A stretch of DNA of 64,000 nucleotides from Candidatus Kapaibacterium sp. (GCA_937927515.1 CALBDO010000018.1:20552-84551), one strand, 5' to 3'; shown: positions 39,940 to 50,815, counted from the stretch's first letter. Numbers and translations: made by a program. Notes: a model not told the origin generated them from the letters alone.

Positions 39940-41045
39940 GAATAAATGGAATACATTACCAAACAATTTGGGAAACTGATGAAAAGCCGAGCAGTTTAGC
40001 TATCATCGACCAAAGGTTCCTTCCTCATAAATTAAAAATTGTCGAGTTAAAGGATTTAACTGAATTTGTTTTTGCGATTAAGGAAATGCTTGTCCGTGGT
40101 GCACCTTTGATAGGTGTCTTGTCTGCTTATGCACTATATTTTGCAGTCCGGTACTCAGACAAAGTTGATTTTGATGCTAAATTTGCAAATGCGTCAAAAC
40201 TATTGCTCGACTCCCGTCCTACTGCAGTGAATTTGAAAAATTCAATTGAACTTTGCCAAAAGGCTATTTCAAGTTATTCAAATATTGATGAGAAGAAGTC
40301 TTCGTTGCTTGCCACAGCTAGGAAATTGCTTTCAGATGATATTGAAATTTGCAAGAAAATTGGAGAATATGGCTCCAAACTATTAGAAGAGATATATGTT
40401 CGCAAAAGGGGAACAGTCAATGTACTAACTCATTGCAATGCTGGCTGGCTTGCAACAATTGACTACGGAACAGCGCTCTCTCCAATTTATTTTGCCAGAG
40501 ACAGAGGTGTTCCGCTCCATATTTGGGTAGACGAGACCAGACCAAGGCTTCAAGGAGCAAACCTTACGACTTTTGAACTTCTGCATGAATATATTCCTCA
40601 TACCTTGATAGTTGATAATACTGGTGGCTTGTTGATGCAAAAGGGTTTGGTGGACATTGTGATTGTTGGGACAGATAGAACTACGAGGAAAGGAGATGTT
40701 GCAAACAAGATTGGTACATACTTGAAAGCACTTTCAGCATTCGACAATGGTGTGCCTTTTTATGTTGCTCTCCCCTCGAGCTCTATTGATTGGACAATTA
40801 CCGATGCATTCTCACAGATACCCATTGAAGTTCGAAGCGATGATGAGATAAAGTTTGTTTGGGGTAAGTACCAAAATGAACTGACCAAAGTTTTGATTTG
40901 CCCCGAGGAAACAAAATCTCTGAACTACGCATTCGATATTACCCCTGCAAGGTTGATAACTGGTTTCATTACCGAAAGAGGGATTTGTCCAGCATCGGAG
41001 GAGGGACTGTTATCTTTATTCCCAGAATTTAAAACTACACAATGA
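39936..41045 (+). CDS. mtnA: S-methyl-5-thioribose-1-phosphate isomerase
   Basis: IKEMLVRGAPLIGVLSAYALYFA; VLTHCNAGWLATIDYGTALSPIYFARDRGVPLHIWVDETRPRLQGANLTTFEL; VGTDRTTRKGDVANKIGTY. Confidence 0.95.
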   Translation: MRINGIHYQTIWETDEKPSSLAIIDQRFLPHKLKIVELKDLTEFVFAIKEMLVRGAPLIGVLSAYALYFAVRYSDKVDFDAKFANASKLLLDSRPTAVNLKNSIELCQKAISSYSNIDEKKSSLLATARKLLSDDIEICKKIGEYGSKLLEEIYVRKRGTVNVLTHCNAGWLATIDYGTALSPIYFARDRGVPLHIWVDETRPRLQGANLTTFELLHEYIPHTLIVDNTGGLLMQKGLVDIVIVGTDRTTRKGDVANKIGTYLKALSAFDNGVPFYVALPSSSIDWTITDAFSQIPIEVRSDDEIKFVWGKYQNELTKVLICPEETKSLNYAFDITPARLITGFITERGICPASEEGLLSLFPEFKTTQ

Positions 41046-41638
41046 ACGAAGGCTATATAAAGTTTCAATTCAATCAAATCTCAGAAACAGAGCCACCTTT
41101 GAACGAGGTTCTGGATTTGTTGGAACTTCGCACCAAATTGTACGACTTGGGTCTGGTGGGATTTGTTGAAAATGTTTCCTACGGCAATGTAAGCAAGCGT
41201 ATCTCCCAAAACTCGTTTATTATTACTGCATCAAATACTGGCAAAACGAGGGAGATAGGAACGAAAGATTTGGTAACAGTTGTCTCAGTTGATTATGAGA
41301 AAAATTTGGTTAATTTTATCGGAAAATTCCCACCTTCGAGCGAAACACTGACACATTTTGCAATTTACAGCTCCTTTCAATTTGCCTTCTACGTCGTGCA
41401 TTTCCATCATAGAGGGATATGGCAAAAATGGGTGTTCAAGATGCCCACGACCCCTGTTGAATACGAATATGGTACAATTCAACTCGCCCAATCCATTGCA
41501 CAGCTGTCTCCATTTTTTCATGATGACGAGGATGCTGGTGTCGTTGTTCTTGGTGGGCACCACGATGGGATTGTTGTTTTTGGCAAAAGCATTTCAGCAA
41601 TTCTAAAATGCATAGAGAAACTTTTTAAGGGAAATTGA
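41042..41638 (+). CDS. class II aldolase/adducin family protein
   Basis: GFVENVSYGNVSKRISQNSFIITASNTGKTREI; zinc-site-like VVHFHHRGIW; VVVLGGHHDGIVVFGKS. 4-nt overlap with mtnA. Confidence 0.8.
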   Translation: MNEGYIKFQFNQISETEPPLNEVLDLLELRTKLYDLGLVGFVENVSYGNVSKRISQNSFIITASNTGKTREIGTKDLVTVVSVDYEKNLVNFIGKFPPSSETLTHFAIYSSFQFAFYVVHFHHRGIWQKWVFKMPTTPVEYEYGTIQLAQSIAQLSPFFHDDEDAGVVVLGGHHDGIVVFGKSISAILKCIEKLFKGN

Positions 41639-41642
41639 TATA

Positions 41643-43841
41643 CTATTTTATCCTAAAATTCACTCCGAGTGAGATAAATCTTGTAGGTGCTAAATTGCCT
41701 ACTAAGTCAACGTAGTAATAGTCCAGTAGGTTCTGAATGGAGAATGTCACTTCAAAAGGTATGTCAAAGTTCTGGAAATTGTAGCTTAAGTTTAAATCCA
41801 TTAGATGAACTGGAACACGGACGTAATAATCTCTAAGGATAAACCTTAATTGCTCTTCGACTTTTACTATTTTGCTAACATATTTATAGAGCACAGACAT
41901 TTTCAGTTTTTCAAATGATAAGTTCAACCCTGATGTAAAATAGAATTTTGAACGAAATTTCAGAATATCTTTTGTGTTTAAATCCAAGGGGTCCAAATAG
42001 ACAAAGCTCAAGTTGTAGTCAATATTTTTTGATAGTCTGAAATTTGTAGAAAAGTCCAGGCCTTTGATTTCTGCTTCACTAATATTGAAGAATCGTATAG
42101 TCGGTGTCGAAGCGTTTGTATCGAATTGGGGCTCAATTAAATTGTTGTAACGGGAGTAAAAAATAGAAAAATCGAATAGCGATTTCTTGCCAAAGATGTC
42201 TATTTCGAGTGAAGAGCCAATTTCGAAGTTCCAAGACCTCTCGGGTGATAAGTCTGGATTTGGTTCTATGGTGAACCCACTAAAGCGAACTGAGGAAAAT
42301 CGCTCGGAGATGGTAGCAACCCTAAAACCCTTGCCAACAGAGGACCTAAGTACAAGTTTCTCCAATTCCTTGTAAGTAATTCCAAACCTTGGTGATATTT
42401 CGAAATATTTATCGGATGAATCACTTACATCTAAATCTAAACGAATTCCACCAGTTGCATTCAATTTGTTGAACATTTTAAATTCGGCTTGAGTGAAAGT
42501 TGAGAGGACATTTTGTTTCCTTGTTCCATACTGCTGCGAATGAACCCAGTTGTTGATTAAATTGATTCCAGTGGTTAGGAACGAATTTTCAAACAGATGA
42601 TGTGTAATTTGGAATTCATTAAAATTGCTGTAACTAGTCGATTGTCTGTAGTTTATATCCGACTTTGGCAAATTTGATTCAAAATCTGTTGCAAAAAGAG
42701 ATGATTTTGCAGAGAAGAAAGAATTTTTGCCAATTGTAGATAGAAAATCCGCACCAAAGGCAAGTCTGCGTTTTGTGATTCTCCTCGATAGGTCGTAGTC
42801 ATCTGGTGGAAGCGTTGCGTATTGAACACTTTTCCAATAGCTTGCATCATCGGAAAATTTATAATTTAAAAGCGTGAAGAAAGAGAAAGTACTTGCACTT
42901 CCGATTTGATTTATGAATTTTCCAAAGAAGTTTATGCCATTACTTCTATTGAAATTACGATAACTTTCATCATTTAAAAATTGAGTTGCAAGGAGCAATT
43001 TCATTGAATTTCGAGGAAGTAAATAAGTAAGTGCCAAACTGTTTTTTGTTCGAATTTTGTTTGTATATTTCCATTCATCGTATTTTGGCATAGTATAAAA
43101 TCCGGTGCTTGCTTTTGCCAGAAGCAAGGTCTGCTCTTCGGGTATTTTTGTGATAATGTTTACAACTCCACCCATTGCAGAATTTCCGTAAATAGCGGAA
43201 CCAGCGCCTTTAAGAACTTCAACACGGGAGACGATTTCTGGGGGAAATATGTTAATATTAGCTTCGCCAATATCCCCACTTAGGAATGGGAAGCCATCTA
43301 AAAGTAAAGTTACTCTGGACCCCGAGCCAAACTGATAACCGGAGGAGCCACGTATGCTTATGTTATCGGAGTTAACATCCACACTTGGAATGAAGTTCAT
43401 ATACTCTTTAAGTTCATAGTAATTTTTGTTCTGAAAATATTCAGTTTCCAAAACGGACATGGAAACTGGCACATCCGATAAAACTTGCATTCTCCGAGAC
43501 GCAGTGACGACCACTTCCGATTTTATGATATCTTGGTATTGCAGATAGAAATTTATAATTGTATCTTTACTGAGTAAAATTGTCTCTTTCAAAGTCCTGT
43601 AACCCGGAAGCAAAACAATTATCGAGTACCACCCGGGTGTAATTTTAGATATTTGATATCTACCATTTTGGTCCGTAATTGCTCCTAAAATTGTTCCATC
43701 GAGGATGACCCTTGCACCTATCAAGGGCTTGTTGTCTACTTGGTCGTAAATATACCCACTAATTTGTATTTGAGGAAGAAGTAGATTTGGTAGTAATATG
43801 ATAAAATATGCTGTGATGAGAATATTTCGCAACATAATCAT
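41643..43841 (-). CDS. TonB-dependent receptor with carboxypeptidase-regulatory-like domain
   Basis: ISGYIYDQVDNKPLIGARVILDGTILGAITDQNGRYQISKITPGWYSIIVLLPGY; plug VEVLKGAGSAIYGNSAMGGVVNIITK; C-terminal GVNFRIK. Confidence 0.94.
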   Translation of the reverse strand: MIMLRNILITAYFIILLPNLLLPQIQISGYIYDQVDNKPLIGARVILDGTILGAITDQNGRYQISKITPGWYSIIVLLPGYRTLKETILLSKDTIINFYLQYQDIIKSEVVVTASRRMQVLSDVPVSMSVLETEYFQNKNYYELKEYMNFIPSVDVNSDNISIRGSSGYQFGSGSRVTLLLDGFPFLSGDIGEANINIFPPEIVSRVEVLKGAGSAIYGNSAMGGVVNIITKIPEEQTLLLAKASTGFYTMPKYDEWKYTNKIRTKNSLALTYLLPRNSMKLLLATQFLNDESYRNFNRSNGINFFGKFINQIGSASTFSFFTLLNYKFSDDASYWKSVQYATLPPDDYDLSRRITKRRLAFGADFLSTIGKNSFFSAKSSLFATDFESNLPKSDINYRQSTSYSNFNEFQITHHLFENSFLTTGINLINNWVHSQQYGTRKQNVLSTFTQAEFKMFNKLNATGGIRLDLDVSDSSDKYFEISPRFGITYKELEKLVLRSSVGKGFRVATISERFSSVRFSGFTIEPNPDLSPERSWNFEIGSSLEIDIFGKKSLFDFSIFYSRYNNLIEPQFDTNASTPTIRFFNISEAEIKGLDFSTNFRLSKNIDYNLSFVYLDPLDLNTKDILKFRSKFYFTSGLNLSFEKLKMSVLYKYVSKIVKVEEQLRFILRDYYVRVPVHLMDLNLSYNFQNFDIPFEVTFSIQNLLDYYYVDLVGNLAPTRFISLGVNFRIK

Positions 43842-44323
43842 TTTATGGGTTCTTGTTCTGGTAAATCGTAAAAATCTACATAGACGTTAAGGTCCTTAAG
43901 ATAGATACCTTTGTTTATGTAAATGCTATCGGGTACCTTCGACTTTTGGTTTTTCTTGTAAAATCCAATCATTCTTTGCTGAACGATGGTACCGTACCTT
44001 ACGGATGCGAGTATGAACGCTTTTGCCATTGGTGTCCGTTGTATTTTGACTAAGTAGGGAATAGTATCAATAAATCTTGCCAATGTATCGGATAAATATG
44101 CTCTACCTTCGAGAATATCTGCAATAATATTGTATGGTGGGTATTCAGGTACAACCAAAACACGCAATTCTTTGCATGAGTCTTCCTTTGGCCAACTACT
44201 ACTACCAGAAGTGACTATTATAAAACCAGAAACAAAGCTTTCTCTATCCCCATCGTTAGGAGTTACGCCTCCCTGGCAAGATACAAGTATTGCGAAGATT
44301 AGAGATAAAAAAGCAACTTTCAT
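43838..44323 (-). CDS. putative lipoprotein of unknown function, coupled to the TonB receptor
   Basis: Lipobox AILVSCQGG; 4-nt overlap with the receptor start. Confidence 0.6.
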   Translation of the reverse strand: MKVAFLSLIFAILVSCQGGVTPNDGDRESFVSGFIIVTSGSSSWPKEDSCKELRVLVVPEYPPYNIIADILEGRAYLSDTLARFIDTIPYLVKIQRTPMAKAFILASVRYGTIVQQRMIGFYKKNQKSKVPDSIYINKGIYLKDLNVYVDFYDLPEQEPIK

Positions 44324-44382
44324 TTTCTCAAAAAATAAATTAGCTTTAACGAAGTTTTTTGGAGTTTATTGCTGTCATTTAT

Positions 44383-45351
44383 TTAGGGGCGGGTGCCAAG
44401 CCTTAGATTAACATTAACTCCATATTTTTGAATTTGATTCAAAAAGTTTGTTAAAGTTGTCAAAGTTGTATCCAATTGGTTAGACAGTTCTTTGTCGTAA
44501 ATTAATTTGTGTACTAAATTTTTACCTTGCTTAATTTCTTCTACTATGTCAATAACTTCATTTACTGCTTTGTCGAGTGTTTTCAAAGTTGAATTCCCTT
44601 GATGAAGAATAGTTTCAGTCTGCGAGGAAATTGTCTCCAGCTTATTGATAATTAATTGGACTTTTGGTTCATATTTGTAGTAATCGCTTTGCAATTTAGT
44701 GGTAATTTCCTTAATTGATTTTAAAGTTTGATTTATGGTAGTTTGATTGCTTTCTAAAATTTCTCGAGAGATTCTTAAAGCTTGATTTGCATTTTCCAAT
44801 GCTTCTTTTGCATTGCTAAAAAATTGCTTGTCTTCGAGAATTTTGTTTGTAGAAGTTAAAGTTTTGTCAAGTTTACCCATAACAACTTTTGTTTCTTTGA
44901 GAATATCGCCAAGCTCGGAGACAATGACAGCAAAATCAGAGGCTGTTTCTCCGGGTATTTCTTTTGAAATATCAAGCGGGTCGGCTGAACTCCCAGGGTG
45001 AATTTCAATTTTCTTCCCGCCAGTAATTTCAAGTATTGTGATTCTTGCTCGTGCATCGCTTCTTAAATCGTCAGTATTGTCAATTACAGCTTCGACAAGC
45101 ACAGAACCACTATCGTTTTTAATAGAACTTACAGTTCCACGCTTCACACCATTGACAACGACAGGACTTGAAATTTGCAGGCCACCAGAGTTGGGAAATC
45201 GAAATTTGATAGTTTGCATAGAGACGGAGACTTGGTATCCTCGACCCCAAATAATGCCAATTATGAGCAAAATTGTAGCAACAAAAGATACTACACCGAC
45301 TCTAAGCTCAATTTTTTTTATATTTTTCATTTTCCAATCTCTCAAAAACAC
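44383..45351 (-). CDS. MlaD/MCE family protein
   Basis: N-terminal TM, then MQTIKFRFPNSGGLQISSPVVVNGVKRGTVSSIKNDSGSVLVEAVIDNTDDLRSDARARI; long coiled-coil tail. Translation may start at MKNIKK. Confidence 0.88.
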   Translation of the reverse strand: MFLRDWKMKNIKKIELRVGVVSFVATILLIIGIIWGRGYQVSVSMQTIKFRFPNSGGLQISSPVVVNGVKRGTVSSIKNDSGSVLVEAVIDNTDDLRSDARARITILEITGGKKIEIHPGSSADPLDISKEIPGETASDFAVIVSELGDILKETKVVMGKLDKTLTSTNKILEDKQFFSNAKEALENANQALRISREILESNQTTINQTLKSIKEITTKLQSDYYKYEPKVQLIINKLETISSQTETILHQGNSTLKTLDKAVNEVIDIVEEIKQGKNLVHKLIYDKELSNQLDTTLTTLTNFLNQIQKYGVNVNLRLGTRP

Positions 45352-45448
45352 AAATTAATCTAATTTGCTTTAAACGATTTTGGTGAAATTTCGTTTCAAT
45401 TTAAACTTTTTTTTGTAATTTTTCGTTTCTTTTAATTCTTTTTATTAA

Positions 45449-46465
<1,017 letters not shown>

Positions 46466-46495
46466 GATTTGTTCCATAAATTCATTTTTTAAATT

Positions 46496-47683
46496 ATGAT
46501 TCGCTCAATCTATGATTTTAATTTTGAAAACAAGCTAACGCTTGTTCGCGTTGATTTTAATGTTCCTCTTGATGAAAATCATAATGTTTCAGACGACACC
46601 CGAATTGTTGAATCATTAATTACAATAAATAAAATCATCGATGATGGTGGCATCCCAGTTTTAATGTCACATCTTGGTAGACCAAAAGGAACCGTCAATC
46701 CTAAATATTCTTTGAAGCCTGTTGCAAAATATTTGCAGGATAAATTTGGTTATGATGTGCTTTTTGCCGATGATTGTATTGGAGCAGTAGTAGAAAAAAT
46801 AGTTAAATCAGCTGTTCCAGGTCAGGTTGTCCTCCTGGAGAACTTGAGATTTCACAAAGGAGAAGAAGAAAATTCCTTGGAGTTTGCTCGAGAGCTTCGA
46901 AAGCTTGGAGAAGTTTATGTCAATGATGCTTTTGGGACTTGTCATCGAGCTCATGCAAGTATTGATGCACTTCCTCGTTTGTTCGAGGATAGATTCTCGG
47001 GTGCACTTCTTAATAAGGAAATTGAATATCTCGGTCGAGCTGTTAATAACCCTTTGAATCCCTATGTTGTTATAATTGGTGGTGCAAAAATCGTTGGCAA
47101 AATTGATATCATACAGAATTTATCTAAAAAGTGTGATTACATCTTAATTGGAGGAGGGTTAGCCTACACATTCCTAAAAGCGAAAGGACTTAACATAGGC
47201 AATTCAATTTACGAGGAGGATAAAATATCATTGGCGAAGCAATTGCTCGATGACCCTGACGTTGGGAAAAAAATAATTCTCCCCGTTGATGTGATTGTTG
47301 CCGACAAAATGGATAATTCCGCTACAATAGAAAATCGCACGGTCGAAGATATTCCATCTGGATGGATGGGAGTTGATATAGGATTTCAAACACGCGAGAA
47401 ATTTAATAGAATTATTTTAGAAAGTCGAATGGTAGTTTGGAATGGACCAGTTGGTGTTTTTGAAATAGATAAATTTTCCGAAGGTACAAAGTCTATTTCC
47501 TTTGCGTTAACGGAGGCCACAAGTCGCGGTGTTACAACAATTGTTGGTGGAGGCGATAGTGCTTCTGCTATCTCTAAATTAGGTTTAAAAGAAAAAGTTT
47601 CCCACGTTTCTACCGGAGGTGGAGCATCATTGGAATTCCTTAGCGGCAAGCCATTACCCGGAATACTTGCATTGGAAGTATAA
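46496..47683 (+). CDS. pgk: phosphoglycerate kinase
   Basis: KLTLVRVDFNVPLDENHNVSDDTRI; MSHLGRPKG; VLLENLRFHKGEEEN; GGGDSASAI. Confidence 0.97.
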   Translation: MIRSIYDFNFENKLTLVRVDFNVPLDENHNVSDDTRIVESLITINKIIDDGGIPVLMSHLGRPKGTVNPKYSLKPVAKYLQDKFGYDVLFADDCIGAVVEKIVKSAVPGQVVLLENLRFHKGEEENSLEFARELRKLGEVYVNDAFGTCHRAHASIDALPRLFEDRFSGALLNKEIEYLGRAVNNPLNPYVVIIGGAKIVGKIDIIQNLSKKCDYILIGGGLAYTFLKAKGLNIGNSIYEEDKISLAKQLLDDPDVGKKIILPVDVIVADKMDNSATIENRTVEDIPSGWMGVDIGFQTREKFNRIILESRMVVWNGPVGVFEIDKFSEGTKSISFALTEATSRGVTTIVGGGDSASAISKLGLKEKVSHVSTGGGASLEFLSGKPLPGILALEV

Positions 47684-47730
47684 TTTTTAAAAAGGTTTTT
47701 GTTGAATTTTAGTCAATTAGTTTTTCAAAT

Positions 47731-49566
47731 ATGATGAATGACGGTTTAATTGACATAAGTTTATTACCATCCCCTTCTGTAATTCTAAATAATTTGGTGA
47801 TTTTGGAAGCCAACCCTAATTTTTCTAAACTACTTCCTAATAGCAAAGAAATAAAAAAAGGAACAAAGATTACAGAGTTAGGTCTGTTTCGCGAAAATCA
47901 AAACCTATTGGATTTTATCAGTAAAATTGAAAATAAAATTGATTTGGATGACTTTTTGCTAATCCTTTGGAACGGTACCATAGTTTTTGCAACAACAAGA
48001 AATTTTAAGCGAAATGGGAATGATTTAATCCTGGTATCTTTTACTCGCTTTTCTATCTCAAAAGCAGAGGATGCGAGTATGTTACTTGGAGATTTTAAAT
48101 ATGCTCAGGATATTATAGATAAATTCGAATTTTTGATTGCCGTACACGACAGGAATTTGAACTTTGTTTTATGTAATAGAAATTTTGAAAAGTTTTTTGG
48201 CTTGTCTCGGCACGAAATCATCGGGAAAAAAATTTCAGAAGTTTTTGGCGACAATGAAATTTCTCGATTACAAATTGAAACCGATTTAGAGCTGTTTCAA
48301 GGCAAAAAACAGCAAGTACATTTACATTTGAACTTATCTGATAAGAATGGACAAATTCATTACCTTGAACTCAATAAATTTTTAATCAATTTCGGTGGCG
48401 AGGATTTTGTCTTTTGTATAACGATAGACTCAAGCGAGCTCGATTACGTTCGCCAACTTTATCGTGAGAGTTCCACATTGTATCGTGCATTGATAGAAAA
48501 CGCTTTCGATGCGATATATTTAATGGAAGGACGAAAGTACAAATATGTTAATCCACGATTTTGTGAACTTACTGGATATACATTTGAAGAATTGACTTCC
48601 CCTGACTTTGATTTCGAAGTTCTTATACCAGAGGAAAGTAAAAAATTCTTGGAAGAAAGATATAAAGCTCGGCTCGAAGGGAAAGAAATTCCAAATCAAT
48701 ATGAACTTCAACTTCTCCATAAATCCGGTAGGAGAGTATTTGTCGAAGTTAGCACAGTATCCGTCGGAAAACCAGGTGAAGTTTTAGTGATGGGAATAAT
48801 GCGAGACATTACACAGCGAAAACTTTATGAACAACAATTAAAAGAATCTGAGGAAAAACTAAGACAGATGAACCTTGCCAAGGATAAATTTTTCAACATC
48901 ATTGCCCACGACCTACGTGCTCCCATCTCTGGTTTAACCTCGATGACAAAATTGCTTCTGGAAAATTATGAAAATCTTGAACCTGAATATACTAAAGATT
49001 TGCTTTCAAATATCCTCGAAGTATCAAATCAAACATTTAATTTGCTGGAAAACCTTCTTCTTTGGGCAAGAACACAAACTGGAACTATCCCATTTAAACC
49101 AGAGGAAACCGATTTATATGAAGTTGTTCTCGCAAGCAAAGTGCTCAACGAACCTAATGCCAAGCAGAAAGGAATTACCATAAACAACTTGGTTCCAGCA
49201 GATTCCTTTGCTTTCGTTGATAGAAATATGATTACCACCGTGGTGAGAAATTTAATTTCGAATGCAGTTAAATTTTCACCCTCCAATACCGAAATAACCA
49301 TAAAATTGAACGATATTGGTGACTTTTACGAATTAATCGTTTCGGATAAAGGTGTAGGAATGACACCCGAGCAACTCGACAAATTATTTAAATTAGGAGA
49401 AAATATTTCAACAGTGGGTACCCAAGGTGAAAAGGGTAGTGGGATTGGGTTGATTTTATGCCAAGAATTCGTCGAAAGAAATGGTGGAAAGATTCGCATT
49501 GAAAGTCAAGTTGGCGAAGGAACAACATTTTTCATTACATTGCCAAAGAGCAAAATTACTGAATAA
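47731..49566 (+). CDS. PAS-domain sensor histidine kinase (no receiver or response regulator adjacent)
   Basis: PAS repeats (LIENAFDAIYLMEGRKYKYVNPRFCELTGYTFEEL); H-box FFNIIAHDLRAPISGL; N-box RNLISNAVKFSP; G-boxes VSDKGVGM, GEKGSGIGLILCQEFVERNGGKI. Confidence 0.94.
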   Translation: MMNDGLIDISLLPSPSVILNNLVILEANPNFSKLLPNSKEIKKGTKITELGLFRENQNLLDFISKIENKIDLDDFLLILWNGTIVFATTRNFKRNGNDLILVSFTRFSISKAEDASMLLGDFKYAQDIIDKFEFLIAVHDRNLNFVLCNRNFEKFFGLSRHEIIGKKISEVFGDNEISRLQIETDLELFQGKKQQVHLHLNLSDKNGQIHYLELNKFLINFGGEDFVFCITIDSSELDYVRQLYRESSTLYRALIENAFDAIYLMEGRKYKYVNPRFCELTGYTFEELTSPDFDFEVLIPEESKKFLEERYKARLEGKEIPNQYELQLLHKSGRRVFVEVSTVSVGKPGEVLVMGIMRDITQRKLYEQQLKESEEKLRQMNLAKDKFFNIIAHDLRAPISGLTSMTKLLLENYENLEPEYTKDLLSNILEVSNQTFNLLENLLLWARTQTGTIPFKPEETDLYEVVLASKVLNEPNAKQKGITINNLVPADSFAFVDRNMITTVVRNLISNAVKFSPSNTEITIKLNDIGDFYELIVSDKGVGMTPEQLDKLFKLGENISTVGTQGEKGSGIGLILCQEFVERNGGKIRIESQVGEGTTFFITLPKSKITE

Positions 49567-49693
49567 ATTGTCTGGCTAAAATTAGCCAAAAAAGCACTTT
49601 GGTACATATTTAATCAAATAATTGCTTTTTAATCTTCATAAAATTCAATCCTTTTAGCTTTTTACTTAAAATTATATTTGGTTTGAAAGATGT

Positions 49694-49720
49694 TGAAAGT
49701 CTTTATGAATAAGACTTTCA
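49694..49720. promoter_or_regulatory. perfect inverted repeat upstream of flagellin
   Basis: TGAAAGTCTT-tatgaat-AAGACTTTCA: 10-bp perfect arms, 7-nt spacer, no T-tract following. Confidence 0.55.
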
Positions 49721-49748
49721 GAGATATTCTATCGATAAATTTTTCCGC

Positions 49749-49763
49749 TGGCACAGTGATTGA
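49749..49763 (+). promoter_or_regulatory. sigma54-like -24/-12 element upstream of flagellin
   Basis: TGGCAC-AGTGA-TTGA; the -12 GC is GA, otherwise a match to TGGCAC-N5-TTGC. 47 nt upstream of the flagellin ATG. Confidence 0.42.
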
Positions 49764-49810
49764 AAAACATACCTTTGAATTTGAATTAATTGTAATCATG
49801 GAGGTATAAA

Positions 49811-50746
49811 ATGCCATTTGCTATTGGAGGTAACTCAAGAATTAGGACAAACATTCCCGCCGAAAATGCTTACAATTCATTGGAAATATCAAACCGTAAT
49901 ATCTCACTTCGCCAGCTAAGGCTCTCTACCGGTAAGCGAATTAACAATCCCGGTGATGATGTTGCTGGATACATTACCTCTCGTGCCTTGCAATCAAGAA
50001 ACGGAGCAATGAAAGCCGCTCTTCTCGCTGTTAGCGATGCTTTTGCAATTACAAATATTGCAATCGAAGCTCTCGACAACCTGTCTCAGAGATTGATGAT
50101 TATCAAAGATACTGCATCCCAAGCAGCAAGTGGAGCTCTCGGGACAGATGAGTTGGTATCTCTGGCGAAAGCAGCCTATCGTATGGCACAACAAATTCAA
50201 ACCATTGTCGATACCACCGTTTATGGGGGCCGTCAGCTCCTCGATGGCACATTCTCTGCGGATTTTGTAATTGGTATGAACGCAAAATATGATTTAGTTA
50301 CTCTTTCTGTGGACCTAACTACCTATAATGTCGATTATAATATTCCAAGTGGAAGTTTCGATATCAAAGCTATGACATCGCAACACTTCGCTGGGGTTAG
50401 CAATTTAGACCTAACTAGTTTAAATGCAGTGTCATCGACAGACCTTGGAATTTTTTCCACTACTCAAATCAACTTAACTATTCAGAGTTTGAATCAGGCT
50501 TTGCAAAATGTCAACAAAGTTGCTTCTCTGCTTGGTGGCATTAGTAATCGTTTAAGTTCGCAAGAGGATTTGCTGAAAGCTCAAATCACAAATTACAATG
50601 CTGCAATATCCAGAATAGAAGATGCTGATGTTGCTCTCGAGCAACTCGAGCTAATAAAAGCACAATTTTTGCAACAAGCCTCGTTGATTTCGCTTGCTCA
50701 AGCAAATGCCAATCCACAAGCATTTCTGCAATTGATAAGGGGATAA
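49811..50746 (+). CDS. flagellin (short, D0/D1-dominated)
   Basis: N-terminal NIPAENAYNSLEISNRNISLRQLRLSTGKRINNPGDDVAGYITSRALQSR and C-terminal ISRIEDADVALEQLELIKAQFLQQASLISLAQANANPQAFLQLIRG; SD GGAGG upstream. Confidence 0.92.
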   Translation: MPFAIGGNSRIRTNIPAENAYNSLEISNRNISLRQLRLSTGKRINNPGDDVAGYITSRALQSRNGAMKAALLAVSDAFAITNIAIEALDNLSQRLMIIKDTASQAASGALGTDELVSLAKAAYRMAQQIQTIVDTTVYGGRQLLDGTFSADFVIGMNAKYDLVTLSVDLTTYNVDYNIPSGSFDIKAMTSQHFAGVSNLDLTSLNAVSSTDLGIFSTTQINLTIQSLNQALQNVNKVASLLGGISNRLSSQEDLLKAQITNYNAAISRIEDADVALEQLELIKAQFLQQASLISLAQANANPQAFLQLIRG

Positions 50747-50786
50747 AATAAACTGTCTACCCAACTCCTACCATACCTCGAATTAT

Positions 50787-50815
50787 GGCAAATCAAGGGG
50801 GGGATTTGCCTTTTT
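50787..50815 (+). terminator. Rho-independent terminator downstream of flagellin
   Basis: GGCAAATC-aagggggg-GATTTGCC-TTTTT: 8-bp perfect stem followed by a T-run. Confidence 0.85.

Noticed and set aside
49573-49588. TGGCTAAAATTAGCCA hairpin after the histidine kinase
   Set aside because: Only a 2-nt apparent loop and an A-run rather than a T-run on the + strand; too weak to call a terminator.
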